A stretch of DNA of 10,324 nt from Acidobacteriaceae bacterium (lineage in GTDB: Bacteria; Acidobacteriota; Terriglobia; Terriglobales; Acidobacteriaceae): the NCBI GenBank assembly GCA_030042915.1, contig JASHYS010000178.1, positions 1 to 10,324 of the forward strand, written 5' to 3'. A program made the position numbers and the translations under genes. Below, in pieces: positions 7,262 through 10,324 of this stretch. The notes under the pieces are model-generated. The model searched no databases. It was not told the origin of the DNA and worked only from the letters and a program-made list of their open reading frames with translations. The stretch's first letter is position 1; each line of letters starts with the position of its first letter.

Positions 7262-7391
7262 GCTGCGTGGCACGGATTTGAAACGCAAAGGTGGCGATCA
7301 AACGATCCGTTGGACTGACGATGGGGCCGCGGTGAAGCGAGTCATTGCTCATTTGCGGACCGTGAGTAACAAGCGGTACATCCGCAGGAGG

Positions 7392-7405
7392 CCGGCGAAT
7401 GCCGG
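7392..7405 (+). other. Short stable hairpin in the intergenic leader
   Basis: CCGGC (7392-7396) and GCCGG (7401-7405) close a GAAT tetraloop. It sits about 45 bases before the next start codon in the 189-base gap. It has no T-tract. It could influence mRNA processing or translation, but nothing specific is seen, and the rest of this gap shows no gene. Confidence 0.3.
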
Positions 7406-7450
7406 TGAACGAGCGGAGCCGTGGATCCGGCCTGACGAAAGGGCAAAGAG

Positions 7451-8227
7451 ATGGCATTTTGCAGCAGTTGCGGTGCTCAGCTGGCAAACAATGAACACTT
7501 TTGCGTGAAGTGCGGAGCCGACCAGACGGCGAAAGCGGGCGGCGTTCCGGCAGCAGTGGCTGCGCCCGCTGCCGTAGCTGCCGGGATGCCGGTCGCGGTT
7601 GCGGCGCAACCGGTTCAGCAGTACGCGGCGCCTCAACCGATGCCGCCAGGGATAGCGCCAGCCATGCCGCAAGCGATGCCCGGAGCGATGCCGCCGCCGA
7701 TGGCTCAGCAGTATCCTCAATATCCGGCGGGGCCGGTTCCCATTGTGGCGATGCCGCCTGCGGCGCCCGCGAAGGGCCATGGGTGGCTGTGGGTTGTTGT
7801 CATCGCCGGCGCTCTGTATGGCTTCTACTACATCGGCACGCACGATCAGCAGAACCAGACGCAGCCAGGACAAACGCAACCGGGCCAGACACAGCCGGGG
7901 ACACCGGGGCAAGGGGGAAGCAGTCAAGCTCTGGCGCAGCAGCAGCAATTCAATTTTCAAGCGCAGAACCAGAATGGGGTTGTGGAGATCACGCAGGCGC
8001 AGTGGACGAACGGCTCGAATGTGACGATTCAGTCAGCGACGCTGGAGTGCGGCCAGGTGGACGCCAATAACAACATCATCCAGGCGTCGATTTTTCAAAC
8101 CACGCTGAACGGACCGCTGGCGGCCGGGCAGAACACGACTTTGCAGTCATTCTCGATTGGACCGCTGCAGCAAGGCGCAAACGACGCGAGATGCGCCATT
8201 ACAGCGGTGACACCGGCTACGCAATGA
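7451..8227 (+). CDS. Zinc-ribbon single-pass membrane protein, second paralogue
   Basis: A 258-residue protein; AAAGGG (7438-7443) precedes the ATG by 7 bases. It has a zinc ribbon (C4, C7, C18, C21), a long Ala/Met/Pro/Gln linker (31-107) and one membrane helix (about 111-128) preceded by AKGHG, which predicts N-terminus inside. Then come a QTQPG pentapeptide stalk (136-150) and a C-terminal domain (about 157-258) paralogous to that of the previous gene. Shared features are QWTNGSNVTIQ, NNIIQASIF, NGPLAAGQ, and the cysteines C200 and C248. The pattern, including a late 'NGP..PGQ...LQ.F.IG' strand, recalls small beta-sandwich modules of the FxLYD type; I cannot confirm that assignment. The ectodomain is Gln/Asn-rich and nearly devoid of lysine. 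It lies between a paralogue and the second PrsW gene, and a role as sensor or protease substrate is inference. Confidence 0.85.
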   Translation: MAFCSSCGAQLANNEHFCVKCGADQTAKAGGVPAAVAAPAAVAAGMPVAVAAQPVQQYAAPQPMPPGIAPAMPQAMPGAMPPPMAQQYPQYPAGPVPIVAMPPAAPAKGHGWLWVVVIAGALYGFYYIGTHDQQNQTQPGQTQPGQTQPGTPGQGGSSQALAQQQQFNFQAQNQNGVVEITQAQWTNGSNVTIQSATLECGQVDANNNIIQASIFQTTLNGPLAAGQNTTLQSFSIGPLQQGANDARCAITAVTPATQ

Positions 8228-8276
8228 GGCAAAGAACAGGTTTCTAAAAGGCGTTGAGCCGGATCGGCAGTCCGTT

Positions 8277-8304
8277 TCGCTTCCCCCCGGCCATCGGGAA
8301 GCGA
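8277..8304 (+). other. Perfect 9-bp hairpin in the gap before the second PrsW gene
   Basis: TCGCTTCCC (8277-8285) and GGGAAGCGA (8296-8304) are perfect reverse complements around a 10-base loop. No T-tract follows. A second small stem, GGAAG/CTTCC, lies at 8351-8368. The 204-base gap carries no visible gene; these structures may be a weak terminator or attenuator separating transcription units within the cluster. Confidence 0.45.
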
Positions 8305-8431
8305 GCAATTGCGGCACTATCACTCAGAGTCAGGTTGGCCGCTGCGCCCCGGAAGCTTGGCAACTTCCGCTATCCTCTTCGCCATCGCGCCTGGCTCACG
8401 CGGGTGAACCTTATTTGACCAAGGGAACGGT

Positions 8432-9802
8432 ATGGCATTCTGCACCAGTTGTGGGGCCCAGTTAATACACAATGATCGCTTTTGCGTGAAGTGCGGAGCC
8501 GAGCAGGCGGCAAAGGCGGGCGTGGCTCCAGCAGCGGGGCCGACGTCCCCTTGGGCGGGACAAGTTATGCAAGCGGGCGCGCCGGCCTACATGCCGCCGC
8601 CGGGCATGATCGCGGTGATGTACCAGGCATATCCAGGGGGACCGCAGCAGGTGTATTACGTACCCGCGCAAGGTGTACATGCACATGCGGGCTTTCTGGA
8701 GGGCGTGCAGTCGAAGATCAGGGCCGTAGCGTCGACGGAGAAGCTGGAAGGATTCAGCCTGCGCCAGACATTCAGTTCGACACTCAAGAGGCACGGGCCG
8801 GATGCAGTGGAAGACTACGCGATGGTGGGCTCCTCGAGGACGACGCCGCCCATCGAACTGGTGGAGACGGGCTGGCCCAAGCCGTGGATGTTCCTGAGGC
8901 AACTAGCACTCTTCGTCGCAGCGTTTGCAGTGATGTACTTCGTTTACAAGTTCAGCGGCAATCCGAACATGATCCCGCCGATCCTGTTCATGGGAGCATT
9001 TGCAATGCCGATTGCGGTGCTGGTGTTCATCTTTGAGATGAACACGCCGCGCAATGTTTCGGTGATCCTGGTGGCAAAGCTGTTTGTGATGGGAGGCGTG
9101 GTCGCAATCTGCACGGCTTCGATGGAATACACGGTGCCCATCCTGGGGAAGGTCCCCGGCATTGTGGAAGAGTCTTCGAAACTGCTTGCGGTGCTGATCG
9201 TGGTGCACAGCGCGCGCTACAAATATGAGTTAAACGGGCTGCTGTTTGGTGCGGCGGTGGGCGCCGGATTTGCCTGCTTTGAAACCAGCGCCTACGGGTT
9301 GAATGCCTTTCTGCCCACGTTTGTGCAGGGAGTAAAGAGCGCAACGACGGACGCGCAGGTTCTGCAGGTTTTCACCAAGTCTTTGAATTCGATGGTGGAT
9401 ACTCTGGTGCTGCGCGGAGTTCTGGCTCCCTTCGGGCACATGCCGTGGACGGGAATTGCGGCGGCCGCGTTCTGGCGGGTGAAGCAAGACAGGCCGGTGA
9501 GCCCGGGGATGCTGTTGGACACGCGCTTCCTGAAGGCATTTGCGATTCCAGTTGTGATGCACACGCTTTGGGACATATCGGTGCTCTTCCCAAACATCAA
9601 CGGAATTGCGGCCCTCTGCCTGATGCTGGGCACGGCACTCACAACGTGGTACGTGGTGTTTACCCTGATTCAGCAAGGCCTGCGACAGGTGAGGGACGTG
9701 CAGGTGGCACAGTTGCAAAGCACTCTGGCCCATATGCAGGCGACGATGCAGCCAATGGCAGTGGGGAGCTATGCCGTGCAGCCGCAGGGGCCGGCAAGTT
9801 AG
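8432..9802 (+). CDS. Zinc-ribbon PrsW-family intramembrane protease, copy 2
   Basis: A 456-residue paralogue of the first PrsW protein; AAGGGA (8421-8426) lies 5 bases before the ATG. The zinc ribbon (C4, C7, C18, C21) begins MAFC and is closer to the single-pass neighbours than to the first PrsW copy. The linker is short (28-57). Residues 60-151 repeat the soluble segment almost unchanged (MYQAYPGGPQQVYYVPAQG, HAHAG, KLEGFS, RTTPPIELV, WPKPW). The membrane domain retains the catalytic set: EESSK with Glu246/Glu247, NGLLFGAAVGAGFACFE with Glu284, GHMPW with His336, and HTLWD with His377. EMNTPRNVS and a cytosolic QVRDVQ-type tail are also conserved. Retention of every key residue in both copies argues that both are active proteases. 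Their membrane loops differ mainly between residues 286 and 322, a plausible place for substrate choice. Confidence 0.9.
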   Translation: MAFCTSCGAQLIHNDRFCVKCGAEQAAKAGVAPAAGPTSPWAGQVMQAGAPAYMPPPGMIAVMYQAYPGGPQQVYYVPAQGVHAHAGFLEGVQSKIRAVASTEKLEGFSLRQTFSSTLKRHGPDAVEDYAMVGSSRTTPPIELVETGWPKPWMFLRQLALFVAAFAVMYFVYKFSGNPNMIPPILFMGAFAMPIAVLVFIFEMNTPRNVSVILVAKLFVMGGVVAICTASMEYTVPILGKVPGIVEESSKLLAVLIVVHSARYKYELNGLLFGAAVGAGFACFETSAYGLNAFLPTFVQGVKSATTDAQVLQVFTKSLNSMVDTLVLRGVLAPFGHMPWTGIAAAAFWRVKQDRPVSPGMLLDTRFLKAFAIPVVMHTLWDISVLFPNINGIAALCLMLGTALTTWYVVFTLIQQGLRQVRDVQVAQLQSTLAHMQATMQPMAVGSYAVQPQGPAS

Positions 9803-9878
9803 CGATACAGCGCGCCTGCAGGTCAGCAGTGAGCGAGTTGCGGGCTCAATGGAGTTTTAAGCGAGGAGGAAGAGGGGT

Positions 9879-10324
9879 ATGGCATTCTGCAGCAGTTGTG
9901 GAACTCAGTTAGCAGACAATGAACGCTTTTGTGTGAAGTGCGGAGCCGATCAGGCGGCGAAGGGCGGAGGCGCGCCGGCAGCGGTTGCGGCTGCGGCCCA
10001 ACCGGTTCAGCAGTACCCAGCCACACCTGCAGCGCCACCGGTGATGCCGCCGCCCGGACCGCAGGCGATGCCTCCGCAGTATCCTCAATATCCGCCGCCG
10101 GGACCCGCTCCCATGGTGGCGATGCCGGCGGCGGCGCCGGCGAAGGGCCACGGCCTGGTCTGGCTGCTCGTTCTCGCCGCGGCGGCCGGAGGGGGCTACT
10201 ACTATTACACCCACTACTACAAGCCGAGCCAGCAGCAGGCCCAGACGCAGCCGGCTCCGGCACCGACGAACCAACCAGGTCCCGCACCAACCGGCCAGCC
10301 CGGGCCACAGGCGCAGCCCGGACC
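9879..10324 (+). CDS. Zinc-ribbon single-pass membrane protein, third paralogue (cut by right edge)
   Basis: The frame is open to the window edge, giving 148 codons. AGGAGG (9864-9869) lies 9 bases before the ATG. The protein has a zinc ribbon (C4, C7, C18, C21), a Pro/Gln linker with PQYPQYPPPGPAP, and the sequence MVAMPAAAPAKGHG just before the membrane, nearly identical to the second single-pass paralogue. One membrane helix follows (about 93-110) and ends in a run of four tyrosines and THYYK. The stalk is Gln/Pro-rich (116-148). By analogy the missing part should be the cysteine-paired beta-rich domain, but this is not visible. It starts 76 bases after the second PrsW gene, repeating the PrsW then single-pass order seen at 4878-7261. 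Confidence 0.85.
   Translation, partial: MAFCSSCGTQLADNERFCVKCGADQAAKGGGAPAAVAAAAQPVQQYPATPAAPPVMPPPGPQAMPPQYPQYPPPGPAPMVAMPAAAPAKGHGLVWLLVLAAAAGGGYYYYTHYYKPSQQQAQTQPAPAPTNQPGPAPTGQPGPQAQPG

Larger units (their letters stand above)
6428..9953 (+). repeat. Dispersed 75-bp zinc-ribbon coding cassette, four copies
   Basis: The first 25 codons of four genes (6428-6502, 7451-7525, 8432-8506, 9879-9953) are strongly similar in DNA, all starting ATGGCATT(C/T)TGCA and ending near TGCGGAGC(C/G)GA(C/G/T)CAG. Beyond this cassette the genes diverge into two unrelated architectures. The first PrsW gene (4878) has a zinc ribbon with different spacing from the start codon and does not share the cassette closely. 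Confidence 0.75.

Noticed and set aside
4878..9802. The multi-pass zinc-ribbon proteins as CPBP/CAAX-type proteases or transporters
   Set aside because: The spacing and order of EExxK, NGxLFGAAVGAG...E, GHxxW and HTxWD fit PrsW better; no transporter signature is visible.

Overview
The window is GC-rich bacterial DNA with strong Shine-Dalgarno sites (AGGAGG type). It carries a DUF885 protein, Ala/Pro-rich envelope proteins with an LPEAP-like motif, and TIR and PrsW paralogues. Together these fit a soil-type Acidobacteriota (Terriglobia) best. That assignment is an impression from gene content and composition, because there is no rRNA or other phylogenetic marker here. I saw no tRNA, rRNA, CRISPR array, transposase or phage gene.

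Layout. (1) 1-1475, minus strand: a secreted DUF885 putative zinc hydrolase, cut by the left edge. (2) 1476-1720: divergent intergenic region. (3) 1721-2254: small envelope protein of unknown function, followed by a convincing intrinsic terminator at 2312-2349. (4) 2499-2993: multi-pass membrane protein of unknown function. (5) 3086-4597: a TIR domain, a Pro/Ala-rich linker, one membrane helix, and a Cys-paired Sel1-like repeat domain. (6) 4878 to the right edge: five co-directional genes whose products all begin with a four-Cys zinc ribbon. In order they are PrsW protease, single-pass protein, single-pass protein, PrsW protease, single-pass protein (cut by the right edge).

The zinc-ribbon cluster is the striking part. 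Two products are PrsW-type intramembrane proteases with all recognisable catalytic motifs. The other three have a cytosolic zinc ribbon, a flexible Pro-rich linker, one transmembrane helix and a low-complexity stalk; the two complete ones also end in a small, probably extracytoplasmic, beta-rich domain with two conserved cysteines. This mirrors the topology of RsiW (cytosolic zinc-binding anti-sigma domain, one helix, outside tail), the known substrate of Bacillus subtilis PrsW. My working hypothesis is a protease/substrate signalling array in which PrsW cleaves its zinc-ribbon neighbours. The upstream transmembrane TIR protein may be a co-located receptor or effector. The domain calls and tandem paralogy are visible in the sequence; the functional coupling is inference.
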